A stretch of 64,000 bases of DNA from Pimelobacter simplex (GTDB lineage: Bacteria > Actinomycetota > Actinomycetes > Propionibacteriales > Nocardioidaceae). Positions within the stretch are counted from its first letter, which is position 1, and every line of letters begins with the position of its first letter. The notes beneath the pieces are model-generated. The model was given only the letters and a program-made list of their open reading frames with translations. It was not told the DNA's origin and did no database searches. The DNA is taken from the NCBI RefSeq assembly GCF_900114845.1, contig NZ_FOUK01000001.1:784479-848478 (forward strand), in the 5' to 3' direction. Positions 40,241 to 48,792 of the stretch are shown piece by piece. The position numbers were made by a program, and so were the translations under genes.

Positions 40241-41014
40241 ATGTCCCAGAGCCCGTCGGTCGCCCTGGTCACCGGAGGTGCGCGCGGCATCGGCGCCGCG
40301 CTCGTGGAGCGGATCGTCGTCCAGGGCGGGCAGGTCGTCGTCGCCGACGTCGACGAGCGCGCGGGGCGGGCGCTCGTCGGGCGGCTCCGGGGCGGCGCCC
40401 GGTTCGTGCCCTGCGACGTGACCGACGAGCGGCAGGTCGCGGACGCGGTCGACGCCGCCGCGGCGCTCGGCGCGGTCGACGCCGTCTTCGCCAACGCCGG
40501 CGTGGTCGGCGTGACCGGCCGGATCGAGGAGACGGCGCTCGCCGACTTCCGGAGGACGACGGACCTGCTGCTGACGAGCGTCTTCCTCACCGTCAAGCAC
40601 GCGGTCCGGGTGATGCGGCCGCAGGCGCACGGTGCGATCGTGTGCACGGCGAGCGTCGCCAGCGTCCGCGGTGGTCTCGGCCCCCACGTCTACACCGCCG
40701 CGAAGCACGCGGTGAAGGGGCTGGTCGAGTCGGTCGCGGTCGAGGTCGCGCCGTACGGGCTGCGGATCAACGCGGTCGCGCCGGGCGGCACGGTGAGCTC
40801 GCTGTCGGCCGGGCTGATGGGCGACGCCGACGACCTCGCGACGCCGTACCGGCGGCTGGCGGAGGCGTCGTCGAGCGGCGTCCCGACGACGGCGGATGAC
40901 GTCGCGGCCGCCGCGCTCTTCCTGGCCGGCGCGGCCCGGGTCAACGGCGCCTGCCTGGTCGTCGACGGCGGGGACGACGTCCCTGCCGCCAAGGGCCGGA
41001 GCTACTACGGCTGA
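40241..41014 (+). CDS. Short-chain dehydrogenase/reductase
   Basis: 257 aa classical SDR. Cofactor motif TGGARGIG (11-18), FANAG, catalytic Ser in CTASVASV and YxxxK in VYTAAKHA. Oxidoreductase on a hydroxy/keto substrate, probably in the catabolic region that begins here. A GAGGAGAAG ribosome-binding site precedes ATG 40241. Divergent from korAB; the shared region contains ATAATGATTCCAATGTAATG, an AT-rich stretch that may hold an operator. Convergent with the next gene, 9 bp apart. Confidence 0.88.
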   Translation: MSQSPSVALVTGGARGIGAALVERIVVQGGQVVVADVDERAGRALVGRLRGGARFVPCDVTDERQVADAVDAAAALGAVDAVFANAGVVGVTGRIEETALADFRRTTDLLLTSVFLTVKHAVRVMRPQAHGAIVCTASVASVRGGLGPHVYTAAKHAVKGLVESVAVEVAPYGLRINAVAPGGTVSSLSAGLMGDADDLATPYRRLAEASSSGVPTTADDVAAAALFLAGAARVNGACLVVDGGDDVPAAKGRSYYG

Positions 41015-41023
41015 GCCGCGCGG

Positions 41024-42979
41024 CTACAGCGTGAGGGCGAGCTCGCGGGCCTGGCCGGTGGCGAACACCAGGCGGCGCGGTGCGTAGGCGTCGCCGACGA
41101 CGTCCGCCGCGATGCCCGCGGCGTGGAGCGCGTCGAGCAGCCCGGTGTCGGGCACCGCGCCGCACGCGAGCACCACGCTGTCGATCCCGGTGAGCACCTG
41201 GGTGCGGCCCGAGTAGACGTTGCGCAGCGTGACCCGGTCGGGCTCGATCAGCGTGGGCTGCTCGGAGGCGCGCAGCACCACGCCGCCCGCGTCGAGCCGG
41301 CCGAGCACCGAGCCGAGCAGGTAGCGGCTGACCAGGGGTGCCGGGCCGGTGGTGCCGTGCACGAGGGTGACCCGGTGGCCGCGCTCGGCGAGGTGGTCGG
41401 CGACCGAGAGCGGCGGCAGGTGGTCGTCCTGCGCGACGACGAGCACGTGCGCGCCGCTCGCCGGCACGGTCGCGCCGGTGAGCACGTCGACCGCGGTGTG
41501 CACGTGCGGGAGGTCCGCGCCGGGCAGTGCGGGACGCCGTGGCGTGGCCCCCGTGGCGACGACGACCCGGTCGGCGCCGAACGCGCGGACGTCGGCGACC
41601 GTGGCCCCGCGGCCGGTCGCGACCGTGACGCCGGCGCGGGCGAGCCGGCGCTCCTGCCAGGCCAGGTAGGCGAGGTGGTCGTCGTGGCGCGGGGCCCGGG
41701 CGGCCACCCGGAGCTGGCCCCCGAGGACCGCGTCGCGCTCCCAGAGGGTGACGTCGTGGCCGCGCTCGGCCGCGATCCCGGCGACCTCCATCCCGGCCGG
41801 GCCGCCGCCGACCACCAGCACCCGGCGTCGTACGTCGGCCGGTCGCTGCGCGCGGTCGGCCTCCTTGCCCGCGGCGGGGTTGACTGCGCACGAGAAGGGG
41901 GTGCCCTCGACGATGCGCCGGCTGATGCACTCGTTGCCGCCGACGCAGGGACGGATGTCCTCGGTGCGCCCCTCGCGCGCCTTCACGAGCAGCTCGCCGT
42001 CGGCGATCATCGCGCGGGCCATGCCGACGAGGTCGGCGTGCCCGGCCGCCAGGACCTCCTCGGCGACGTCGGGTCCGGTGACCCGCCCGGTGTAGACCAC
42101 GGGAAGTCCGACGGCGGCCTTGACCCGGCCGGCCAGCGCGGACCACTCGGCGGGCCGGTGGTGGTGGGACTGGATGTAGCTCGGGTTGCCCCAGGGGCTG
42201 CCGATCGCGCAGCTGAGGTAGTCGACCAGGCCGCTCGCCTCCAGCGCGCGGGCGATCGCGACCGCCCCGTCGGGCCCGTCGACGCCGTAGCCACCGGGCT
42301 CCTCCTCGCGCAGGTTGATCCGGACCCCGACGATCCGGTCGGGGCCGACGGCCTCGCGCAGCGCCGCGAGGATGCGCAGGGGGAAGCGGAGCCGGCCGGC
42401 CAGGTCGCCGCCGTACTCGTCGGTGCGGTGGTTGGTCAGCGGCGAGAGGAAGTACTCGAGCATGTCGTCGTGGTTGAGGTGCAGCTCGACGCCGTCGGCC
42501 CCCGCAGCCGCGACCTGCCGCGCGCCGTGCGCGTACTCCTCGACGAACCAGTCGATCTCGGCGCGGGTCAGGCCGTGGGGGACCTGGTTGACGACCGGTC
42601 CGCTCAGCGCCGGTGAGGCGGCGTGCGGCATGCCGCCCTGCAGGATCATCTGGACGGTGAGGATCGTGTCGTCGGCGTGCAGCAGGTCGGCGAGCCGGCC
42701 CACCCGGTCGAGGAAGTACGGCTGGCGGAAGTGGCCGTCGCGCTGGGCGCCCACCCCGGTGGGCTCGAAGCCGGGGATGAGGTGGTTGCGCACGTGCGCG
42801 GAGACGCCGTCCACCCAGCCGGCCGAGGTCCGGGCCGCCCAGTAGCCCAGGTGCCGCTCGGCCTCCGCGTCGCTGCCCCACAGGCTGGAGACCACGTGCG
42901 CGTGCGGCGGCAGCACGACCCGGTTCTTGACCGTGCGGGAGCCGATCCGGACCGGGGCGAAGAGGTGGGGGAACGACAT
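41024..42979 (-). CDS. Old-Yellow-Enzyme/2,4-dienoyl-CoA-reductase-type flavoprotein
   Basis: 651 aa from ATG 42979. N-terminal FMN TIM barrel (FAPVRIGSRTVKNRVVLPPH, LHLNHDDMLEYFLSPLTNHR), then an FAD/NAD(P) domain (VLVVGGGPAGMEVAGIAA). Family members reduce dienoyl-CoA or steroid/terpenoid enones. The Fe-S segment around residue 345 reads CVGGNECISRR...SCAVNP. The second Cys of the usual CxxCxxxC is Gly and the third is shifted by one, so a standard 4Fe-4S site is not evident. It is divergent from the acyl-CoA dehydrogenase across a palindromic operator, pointing to joint regulation. Confidence 0.87.
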   Translation of the reverse strand: MSFPHLFAPVRIGSRTVKNRVVLPPHAHVVSSLWGSDAEAERHLGYWAARTSAGWVDGVSAHVRNHLIPGFEPTGVGAQRDGHFRQPYFLDRVGRLADLLHADDTILTVQMILQGGMPHAASPALSGPVVNQVPHGLTRAEIDWFVEEYAHGARQVAAAGADGVELHLNHDDMLEYFLSPLTNHRTDEYGGDLAGRLRFPLRILAALREAVGPDRIVGVRINLREEEPGGYGVDGPDGAVAIARALEASGLVDYLSCAIGSPWGNPSYIQSHHHRPAEWSALAGRVKAAVGLPVVYTGRVTGPDVAEEVLAAGHADLVGMARAMIADGELLVKAREGRTEDIRPCVGGNECISRRIVEGTPFSCAVNPAAGKEADRAQRPADVRRRVLVVGGGPAGMEVAGIAAERGHDVTLWERDAVLGGQLRVAARAPRHDDHLAYLAWQERRLARAGVTVATGRGATVADVRAFGADRVVVATGATPRRPALPGADLPHVHTAVDVLTGATVPASGAHVLVVAQDDHLPPLSVADHLAERGHRVTLVHGTTGPAPLVSRYLLGSVLGRLDAGGVVLRASEQPTLIEPDRVTLRNVYSGRTQVLTGIDSVVLACGAVPDTGLLDALHAAGIAADVVGDAYAPRRLVFATGQARELALTL

Positions 42980-43023
42980 GGAGGACTCGCTTTCTGGTCG
43001 CGGACCTGTGACCTCGACCATGA

Positions 43024-43038
43024 CTATGGTATTCATAG
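43024..43038. promoter_or_regulatory. Palindromic operator CTATG-N5-CATAG
   Basis: Perfect inverted arms with a 5-nt centre in the 106-bp divergent region between the flavoprotein and acyl-CoA dehydrogenase genes. A TetR-type regulator site is likely; no regulator gene is encoded in the window's catabolic part. Confidence 0.55.
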
Positions 43039-43085
43039 ATAGGACGAGCGCGGCAAGAGCCGGCGGTGAGGAGCGGGGGACGGAC

Positions 43086-45158
43086 ATGGCCGAGGTGGAC
43101 GACTTCCGGGACGCCGTGGCGGGGGTGCTCGACGGGCTCTGGCCCGCGGCGGTCGACGTCGCGACGGGCGACGCGACGAAGGTCGCCGAGGCCGCCGTCC
43201 AGCAGGGCTGGCTCCAGCTCGGCCCCGAGGGCGCTGCCGACTACCTCGTCGCCGCCGTGCGCACGCTGGGGCGTCGTGCCTGCCCGCTGCCCCTCGCCGA
43301 CGCGTACGTCGCCAGCCGGCTCCTGCCCGACCACGCGGACGCCATCGGTGCCGGCGAGGTCCGGCCCGTCGTCGTCCTCGGCGCCGGACCCCTGATCGTC
43401 GACGACGCCGCCACGTCCTCCCACGTGCTCGTCGTCGACACCCTCACCGGTGCGCTCACCCTGCGGGAGATCGACGGCGCCGAGCCGCTCGACGGGCTGG
43501 CCCGTCCGGCGTGGCGCCGGCTCACCCCGGGTGCCGTCGTGGCCGAGCGCACGGTCGCGCCCGCCGCCGTCGCCGAGGCCGTCGCCGTGCTGCGCCTGGG
43601 CGTCGCTGCCCGCGCGGTCGCCGCCGCCGGCCGGGCGCACGAGCTCGCCGTCGAGCACGCGAAGGTGCGCCGCCAGTTCGGCCGGGTGATCGGCGCGTTC
43701 GGCGCCGTCCAGCAGCGGGTGGCGGCCGGCCAGATCGACCTGTCCGCCAGCGAGGCGCTCGTCGACGAGGCCGTCGGCGCGCTGCTCGCCGGCCGCGACG
43801 ACGCCCCGCTCGCCGCGGCCCTGGCCGCCCGGCACGCGCGGACCGCCGCGCAGCGTGTGCTGGCCGGCGCCCAGCACACGCTCGGCGCGGTCGGCTTCTT
43901 CGAGGAGCACGACGCCGCCTGGCTCTTCCGCCGGGTGCACACCGACCTCACCCACCTCGGCAGCGGCGGCCTCGACGACCGCCGCGACGACGGCGTGGCC
44001 GGCCGCCTGCTCGCCGGCGAGGCACTCCCGCACTTCCACCTCGGTGCGCGCGCCGAGGCGTTCCGCGACGAGGTCCGCGCACTGCTCGACCGGCACCGGA
44101 GCGGCGACGGGTACGACGTCGAGGCACTGCGTCAGGAGATGGACGAGCAGTCCCTGCTCGCCCTCAACTGGCCTGCGGAGCACGGCGGCCGCGCGGTCGA
44201 GGTCGAGGAGCAGGTGGTGCTCCACGAGGAGATGAAGTACGCCGGCGGCCCGGTCGACCGCGCGATGAGCGCGACCATGCTCATCGGGCACTCGCTGCTG
44301 CGCCACGGGACGCCGGAGCAGAAGGCGCAGTTCCTGCCGCTCCTGCACGCCGGGCAGATGGCGTTCTGCCTCGGCTACTCCGAGCCCGAGGCCGGCTCCG
44401 ACCTCGCCTCGCTGCGCACCCGCGCGGTCCGCGACGACGACGGCGACGGCTGGGTGATCGACGGGCAGAAGCTGTGGACCACCCGCGGGCAGACTGCCTC
44501 GCACGTGTGGCTCGCCGTCCGGACCGACCCCGACGCCACGCCCCGCCACGCGGGCATCACGATCTTCCTCGTCCCGATGGACACGCCGGGGATCACCGTC
44601 CAGCAGCATGTCGCGCTGTCGGGCGAGATCTCCTGCACGGTCTTCTACGACGGCGTGCGGGTGCCCGACAGCGCGCGGGTCGGAGAGGTGCACGGCGGCT
44701 GGAAGGTCATCACCGACGCGCTCACCGCCGAGCGGGTCGTGATGGGCGGCGTGGCCGCGACGCTGCGCCGGCACTTCGACGAGACGCTCGCGCTGCTCCG
44801 GGCCCGGGTCGCGGCCGGCGGCGAGGTCGACGCGCTCGACCGGGACCGGATCGCCTGGGTCGCCGCCCGGCTGCAGGCCGCGCGCGCCCTCGTGCTGCGC
44901 GCGACCCGGTCGATGGACGGCAGCGGCAGCGGCAGCGCCGCCGATGCCCGCATCGCCGGGCCGATGGCCGCGGTGCTCAGCGGCGACCTCGCCGAGGAGC
45001 TCGGTCGCACCTGCCTCGACGTCCTCGGTCCGGAGGCCGCGCTCGCCGGTCGCTACGACGCCGCGATCCGGGTCGCGCCCATGTACGTCATCGGCGGCGG
45101 CACCAACGACATCCAGCGGGGGATCATCGCCCGCGGCCTCGGCCTGCCCCGGGAGTGA
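43086..45158 (+). CDS. Two-module acyl-CoA dehydrogenase (FadE34-like)
   Basis: 690 aa. Residues about 1-310 resemble an acyl-CoA dehydrogenase with its catalytic half reduced, keeping the C-terminal helical signature AAAGRAHELAVEHAKVRRQFG. Residues 310-690 form a complete module: FCLGYSEPEAGSDLASLRT (FAD/substrate), DGQKLWTTRGQTASHVWLAV and the end MYVIGGGTNDIQRGII. Such tandem FadE proteins are known from mycobacterial sterol and bile-acid side-chain oxidation. The substrate here is unknown. RBS GGAGCGGGG lies before the ATG. Translation is coupled to the next gene (GTGA). Confidence 0.87.
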   Translation: MAEVDDFRDAVAGVLDGLWPAAVDVATGDATKVAEAAVQQGWLQLGPEGAADYLVAAVRTLGRRACPLPLADAYVASRLLPDHADAIGAGEVRPVVVLGAGPLIVDDAATSSHVLVVDTLTGALTLREIDGAEPLDGLARPAWRRLTPGAVVAERTVAPAAVAEAVAVLRLGVAARAVAAAGRAHELAVEHAKVRRQFGRVIGAFGAVQQRVAAGQIDLSASEALVDEAVGALLAGRDDAPLAAALAARHARTAAQRVLAGAQHTLGAVGFFEEHDAAWLFRRVHTDLTHLGSGGLDDRRDDGVAGRLLAGEALPHFHLGARAEAFRDEVRALLDRHRSGDGYDVEALRQEMDEQSLLALNWPAEHGGRAVEVEEQVVLHEEMKYAGGPVDRAMSATMLIGHSLLRHGTPEQKAQFLPLLHAGQMAFCLGYSEPEAGSDLASLRTRAVRDDDGDGWVIDGQKLWTTRGQTASHVWLAVRTDPDATPRHAGITIFLVPMDTPGITVQQHVALSGEISCTVFYDGVRVPDSARVGEVHGGWKVITDALTAERVVMGGVAATLRRHFDETLALLRARVAAGGEVDALDRDRIAWVAARLQAARALVLRATRSMDGSGSGSAADARIAGPMAAVLSGDLAEELGRTCLDVLGPEAALAGRYDAAIRVAPMYVIGGGTNDIQRGIIARGLGLPRE

Positions 45159-46282
45159 CCGTGCGGACCGCGTTCACCGACCTCGTCGGCACCACGCAGC
45201 CGCTCGTCGGCTTCAGCCGCTCACCCGGCGTGGTGGCGGAGGTGTCGCGCGCCGGTGGGCTCGGGGTGCTGGCGGCGACGGCGTACCGGCCCGACGAGCT
45301 CGACGCCCAGCTGACCTGGATCGAGCAGCGGACCGGCGGGGCGCCGTACGGCGTCGACCTGCTGGTGCCGGCGGGGACCAGCGACGCCGCGACCGACCAG
45401 CGGCGCCGGATCCCGCAGCAGCACTGGGACTTCGTGGCCGAGCTGCTCGCGCGCCACGACCTCGACCCGGCCCGGTTGCGCGCGGCGCCCGGTGCCGACA
45501 GCACCGCCCACGCGATCGCGCCGGGCGGCGTCGACGAGCTCCTCGACGTCACCTTCGCGCACCCGGTGGCGCTCGTCGCCAACGCGCTCGGCCCGCCCCC
45601 GCCGTCGATGGTCGAGCGGGCGCACGCCGTCGGTGTCGTCGTCGCCGCGCTCGTCGGCCGGCGCGAGCACGCCGAGCGGCAGCTCGCCGCGGGCGTCGAC
45701 GTCCTCGTCGCGCAGGGGACCGAGGCCGGCGGGCACACCGGCTCGATCGCCACCATGGTGCTCACCCCCGAGATCGTCGCCCTAGCGGACGACGTCCCGG
45801 TGCTCGCCGCCGGCGGCATCGCCTCCGGCGAACAGCTCGCGGCCGCCCTCGCGCTCGGCGCCGCCGGTGCGTGGTGCGGCTCGGTCTGGCTGGCGACCCG
45901 CGAGGACATCACGCCCGACCCGGTCAAGCGCAAGCTCCTCGCCGCGGGCAGCCACGGCACCGTCCGCTCCCGCACCCGGACCGGCAAGCCCGCCCGCCAG
46001 CTGCGCAGCGCCTGGCACGACGCCTGGGAGGCGCCCGGCGCCCCCGAGCCGCTCGCCATGCCGCTCCAGGTGCTCCTCGCCAAGGACGCCTGGGCCGTCA
46101 TCGACGGGGCCGCCGCGGCGGGGCACGCGGGCGCGCAGGAGCTCGAGTCGTTCTTCGTCGGGCAGGTGGTCGGCGGGCTCGCCGAGCTGCGGCCGACCGC
46201 CGACGTCGTCGCCGGGATGCTCGCCGACTGCGCGACCCGTCTGCGGGCGCTGGCCGGCCTGGTCGACGTCCCCACGGGCTGA
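45155..46282 (+). CDS. Nitronate monooxygenase-like FMN protein
   Basis: 375 aa from the GTG that overlaps the acyl-CoA dehydrogenase stop; a second GTG at 45161 is possible. TIM barrel with the family's VLVAQGTEAGGHTGSIATMV and phosphate-binding VLAAGGIASGEQLAAALALGA. Many actinobacterial members are annotated nitronate monooxygenase, but in such operons they may act on other substrates, including enoyl-CoA-like ones. FMN-binding is well supported; the reaction is not. Confidence 0.83.
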   Translation: MTVRTAFTDLVGTTQPLVGFSRSPGVVAEVSRAGGLGVLAATAYRPDELDAQLTWIEQRTGGAPYGVDLLVPAGTSDAATDQRRRIPQQHWDFVAELLARHDLDPARLRAAPGADSTAHAIAPGGVDELLDVTFAHPVALVANALGPPPPSMVERAHAVGVVVAALVGRREHAERQLAAGVDVLVAQGTEAGGHTGSIATMVLTPEIVALADDVPVLAAGGIASGEQLAAALALGAAGAWCGSVWLATREDITPDPVKRKLLAAGSHGTVRSRTRTGKPARQLRSAWHDAWEAPGAPEPLAMPLQVLLAKDAWAVIDGAAAAGHAGAQELESFFVGQVVGGLAELRPTADVVAGMLADCATRLRALAGLVDVPTG

Positions 46283-46342
46283 GTGCCCGGCCCCGCCACC
46301 ACCCACGATCCGGCATCATCGGAACCAACCAGGAGCAGGAAA

Positions 46343-47353
46343 ATGACGTTGAAGTTCGGCCTCGCCATCATGAACGACTTCCCGCCGGGCGTCGTGCCCG
46401 CGTCGCGGGTGTCGATGCTGCGGGAGCAGGTGCGCGCCGCTGCCGACGCCGGCATCTCCTCGATCTGGGTGCTGCAGCACTACCTGGGCAGCATGCCGAC
46501 CCTCCAGCCGGTGCCGCTGCTGTCGGCGCTCGCCCAGGACGCCGGGGAGATGACGCTCGGCACCAACATGTTCATCCTCCCGCTGCGCCACCCGGTCGAG
46601 GTCGCCGAGGAGTTCGCCACCCTCGACCACCTCACCGGCGGTCGTGCCGTGGCCGGTTTCGGCATGGGCTACCGCGAGAACGAGTTCGCCGCCTTCGGCA
46701 TCCCGATGGACGACCGCGTCGGCCGCTACGACGAGAGCGTGCGCCTGATCCGCCAGCTGTGGAGCGGCGAGCAGGTCACCTTCGAGGGCGAGCACTTCCA
46801 GGTCGTCGACGAGAAGATCAGCCTGACCCCCGTCCAGCCCGGCGGTCCGCAGGTCTGGATCGGCGCGGGACCCCACAAGAAGGGCGCCGAGCGCGCCGCC
46901 CGCCTCGGCGACGCCTGGATCGTGCCGCCCCACGTGACCCCGGAGCGGCTCGCCGTCGTCCTCGGCCACTACCGCGCCGAGCGCGAGCGGCTCGGCAAGG
47001 AGACCTCCGAGCTGGTGGTGCGCCGCGAGCTCGTCCTCGACGACGACCGCGACCGCGCCCGCGCGATCGGCCAGGCCGCCCGCGGCGCCCTCACCGCCAA
47101 GTACGCCGCCTACAACGCCCCCCAGCAGGGCGATGCCTACCGCCACCTCCAGACCGACCAGGCCGCCACCGAGGTCGCCGACGCGTCGTACCTCTTCACC
47201 GACCCGGCCTCCGCCGTCCTCGCCCTCAAGGACCTCGAGGCCCAGGGCCTCACCCACATCGTGCTGCGCATGCAGTGGTACGAGCTCGGCCAGGACCAGG
47301 TCCTCGCCACCCTCGAGAAGTTCAAGAACGAGGTCCTCCCCGCGTTCCGGTGA
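46343..47353 (+). CDS. LLM-class flavin-dependent oxidoreductase
   Basis: 336 aa luciferase-like (beta/alpha)8 protein. Seen: SSIWVLQHYLG, GEMTLGTNMFILPLRHPVEVAEE, LTGGRAVAGFGMGYRENEFAAFG and VWIGAGPHKKGAERAARLGD. FMN or F420 as cofactor cannot be told from sequence. A GGAGCAGG ribosome-binding site precedes ATG 46343. Its stop codon is 1 bp before the left inverted repeat of the DUF559 cassette, so the cassette sits exactly at the end of the transcription unit. Confidence 0.87.
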   Translation: MTLKFGLAIMNDFPPGVVPASRVSMLREQVRAAADAGISSIWVLQHYLGSMPTLQPVPLLSALAQDAGEMTLGTNMFILPLRHPVEVAEEFATLDHLTGGRAVAGFGMGYRENEFAAFGIPMDDRVGRYDESVRLIRQLWSGEQVTFEGEHFQVVDEKISLTPVQPGGPQVWIGAGPHKKGAERAARLGDAWIVPPHVTPERLAVVLGHYRAERERLGKETSELVVRRELVLDDDRDRARAIGQAARGALTAKYAAYNAPQQGDAYRHLQTDQAATEVADASYLFTDPASAVLALKDLEAQGLTHIVLRMQWYELGQDQVLATLEKFKNEVLPAFR

Positions 47354-47354
47354 G

Positions 47355-47413
47355 CGCGCTTGTAACTACGTGTTCAGACGTCTACCTGGGGTGTCGACCG
47401 CCCGGGTAGATGC
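47355..47413 (+). repeat. Left inverted repeat of the DUF559 cassette
   Basis: Matches the reverse complement of 48793-48851 at 55 of 59 positions by my reading; three of the four mismatches are adjacent (47379-47381). It starts 2 bp after the stop codon of the LLM gene. No target-site duplication is obvious. Confidence 0.88.
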
Positions 47414-47468
47414 CTGAATGCCCGGGTAGATGCCGGCAGGCCCGGGTAGACGCGCGCGCCCGGGTAGA
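47401..47468 (+). repeat. CCCGGGTAGA iterons in the left arm
   Basis: CCCGGGTAGA occurs at 47401, 47421 and 47441, exactly 20 bp apart, and again at 47459. Each is half of the palindrome TCTACCCGGGTAGA. Related copies in the right arm lie at 48796-48805 (reversed) and 48815-48824. Confidence 0.88.
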
Positions 47469-47515
47469 GGTGGGCGCGCCGAGTCGCCGGCGCACGAGGG
47501 AGGGCGCGTCAGGTG

Positions 47516-48541
47516 TCAGGCGCTGCGACGGTCGCCGTGGCGCTGGCGGATTCCCTCGGCCTCCTCGCGGAGCTCCGCCGCCAGCCTCGACCCGAACCGG
47601 GTCACCGACTCGCGGTGGTCCCGCGTCAGCCGCGCGATCGCCTCGGTACGACGGGCGCCCCACAGGTCGGCCCAGATCACCCGGGTGACGACGAGCCCGC
47701 GGTCGGCGATCGCGCGCTCACGCACCTTCTCGTCCCGCAGCGAACGTTCCGGGTCCGTCGCGAGGCCGCCGGCCTCCACAGGCCGGTACTTCCCGAAGCC
47801 GTCGGCCTCGATCACGTGGTTGCCGACGCGCAGGTCGCACCAGAACACGCCGCGGACGGTACGGACCGGGAACTGGGTCTCCGGCGGACCGATGCCCGAC
47901 TCGATCACCAGCTCGCGCGTGAGCGATTCGAGCGCCGTCTCGGCACCGCGATCGGCAAGATCGACCGCTGCCCGCGCCGCTCGGACGCCGGGCCAGTTGC
48001 GCATCCGCGCGTACGCCGCTCGCAGGTCGTCGTGGCTGTGTCCTCGGCGCAGCGCTGCATCGCAGGCGACGAGGCCCGCGCGGATCCCGTGCTCGCGAGC
48101 GACGTCGACGGCGGTCCGGGCCGCGTCGAGCGTCCGAACGCCGTCGATCTCGAGGACCTGGTGCTGCTCGAAGGCCGCGAGGTGATGCTTGACGCCGTTC
48201 TCGGTCCAGGCGTTGGTCCAGCCGGGCCGGGTGAGGTGGACGAGCTGGGCCTCGCGCCGGAGAACCGGCATCCCGAGGACGTGGCAGGCCGAGTCGTGGC
48301 TGAGCACCCACCCTCGCCGGGCCGCCATGCCGGCAGCGATGGCGCGCAGGCGCGGCTGGCCGACGTACTCGTCGAGGGACCGCCAGCGCTCGGCCGTGGT
48401 GTAGATCCCGCGACGGAGGAGGACCCACTCGCCGCGGCGCAGCATGGCGCGGATGTCGCCGGGGCTGGTGCCGCGGTCGAGCGCTTGGTTCCGGGTGATC
48501 AGGCCGCGGGACGCCACGATGGCGAGGAGCTGCGGGTGCAT
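47516..48541 (-). CDS. AbiEi-like winged-helix + DUF559 (Vsr-like nuclease fold) protein
   Basis: 341 aa from ATG 48541. Residues 1-60 form a winged helix as in AbiEi antitoxins (LITRNQALDRGTSPGDIRAMLRRG, WVLLRRGIY). The middle is helical. Residues 205-330 are the DUF559/Vsr-like part with candidate catalytic D236 (FWCDLRVG), E245 and D247 (VIEADGFGKYR) and K251. Known relatives are abundant, multi-copy and of unproven function. The gene is the only one between two inverted repeats. The frame continues upstream to 48796 with low-complexity Pro/Arg/Thr sequence that I regard as non-coding. No RBS is visible before 48541. A broken relative lies at 33985-34346. Confidence 0.8.
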   Translation of the reverse strand: MHPQLLAIVASRGLITRNQALDRGTSPGDIRAMLRRGEWVLLRRGIYTTAERWRSLDEYVGQPRLRAIAAGMAARRGWVLSHDSACHVLGMPVLRREAQLVHLTRPGWTNAWTENGVKHHLAAFEQHQVLEIDGVRTLDAARTAVDVAREHGIRAGLVACDAALRRGHSHDDLRAAYARMRNWPGVRAARAAVDLADRGAETALESLTRELVIESGIGPPETQFPVRTVRGVFWCDLRVGNHVIEADGFGKYRPVEAGGLATDPERSLRDEKVRERAIADRGLVVTRVIWADLWGARRTEAIARLTRDHRESVTRFGSRLAAELREEAEGIRQRHGDRRSA

Positions 48542-48792
48542 GGAGAAAGGTTGGGCTCCCGCGGGGCTCGGCGCCAGGGGTGGTGCGTGGGCCTGTGGAT
48601 GACCGCGGTGCTCGGGTGCGGGAGGGGCGGTGACGGGTGTCTGTTGGCGCTGCGAGACCGGACGTCGTCGTCGGCGGCGTGGCGTCGTCGGCGTGGTCGT
48701 CGACGGCGGTGTGGCCTCGTCAGCGTGGCCGTCGCGGCGCGCTACCGGCCGCGCGTCTACCAGGGTGTTCGTACGACTGCCCGGGTGTTGGT

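Noticed and set aside
40169-40241. Operator in the AT-rich korA/SDR divergent region
   Set aside because: ATAATGATTCCAATGTAATG looks regulatory but I could not form a convincing inverted repeat, so it is not listed as a site.
41014-41025. AGCCGCGCGGCT palindrome between convergent SDR and flavoprotein genes
   Set aside because: Loop-free 12-nt palindrome overlapping a stop codon; too short to call a terminator in such GC-rich DNA.
47401-47468. CRISPR-like array
   Set aside because: The repeats are 10 bp and the intervals only about 10 bp and repeat-like; no spacer-sized unique sequence and no cas genes.
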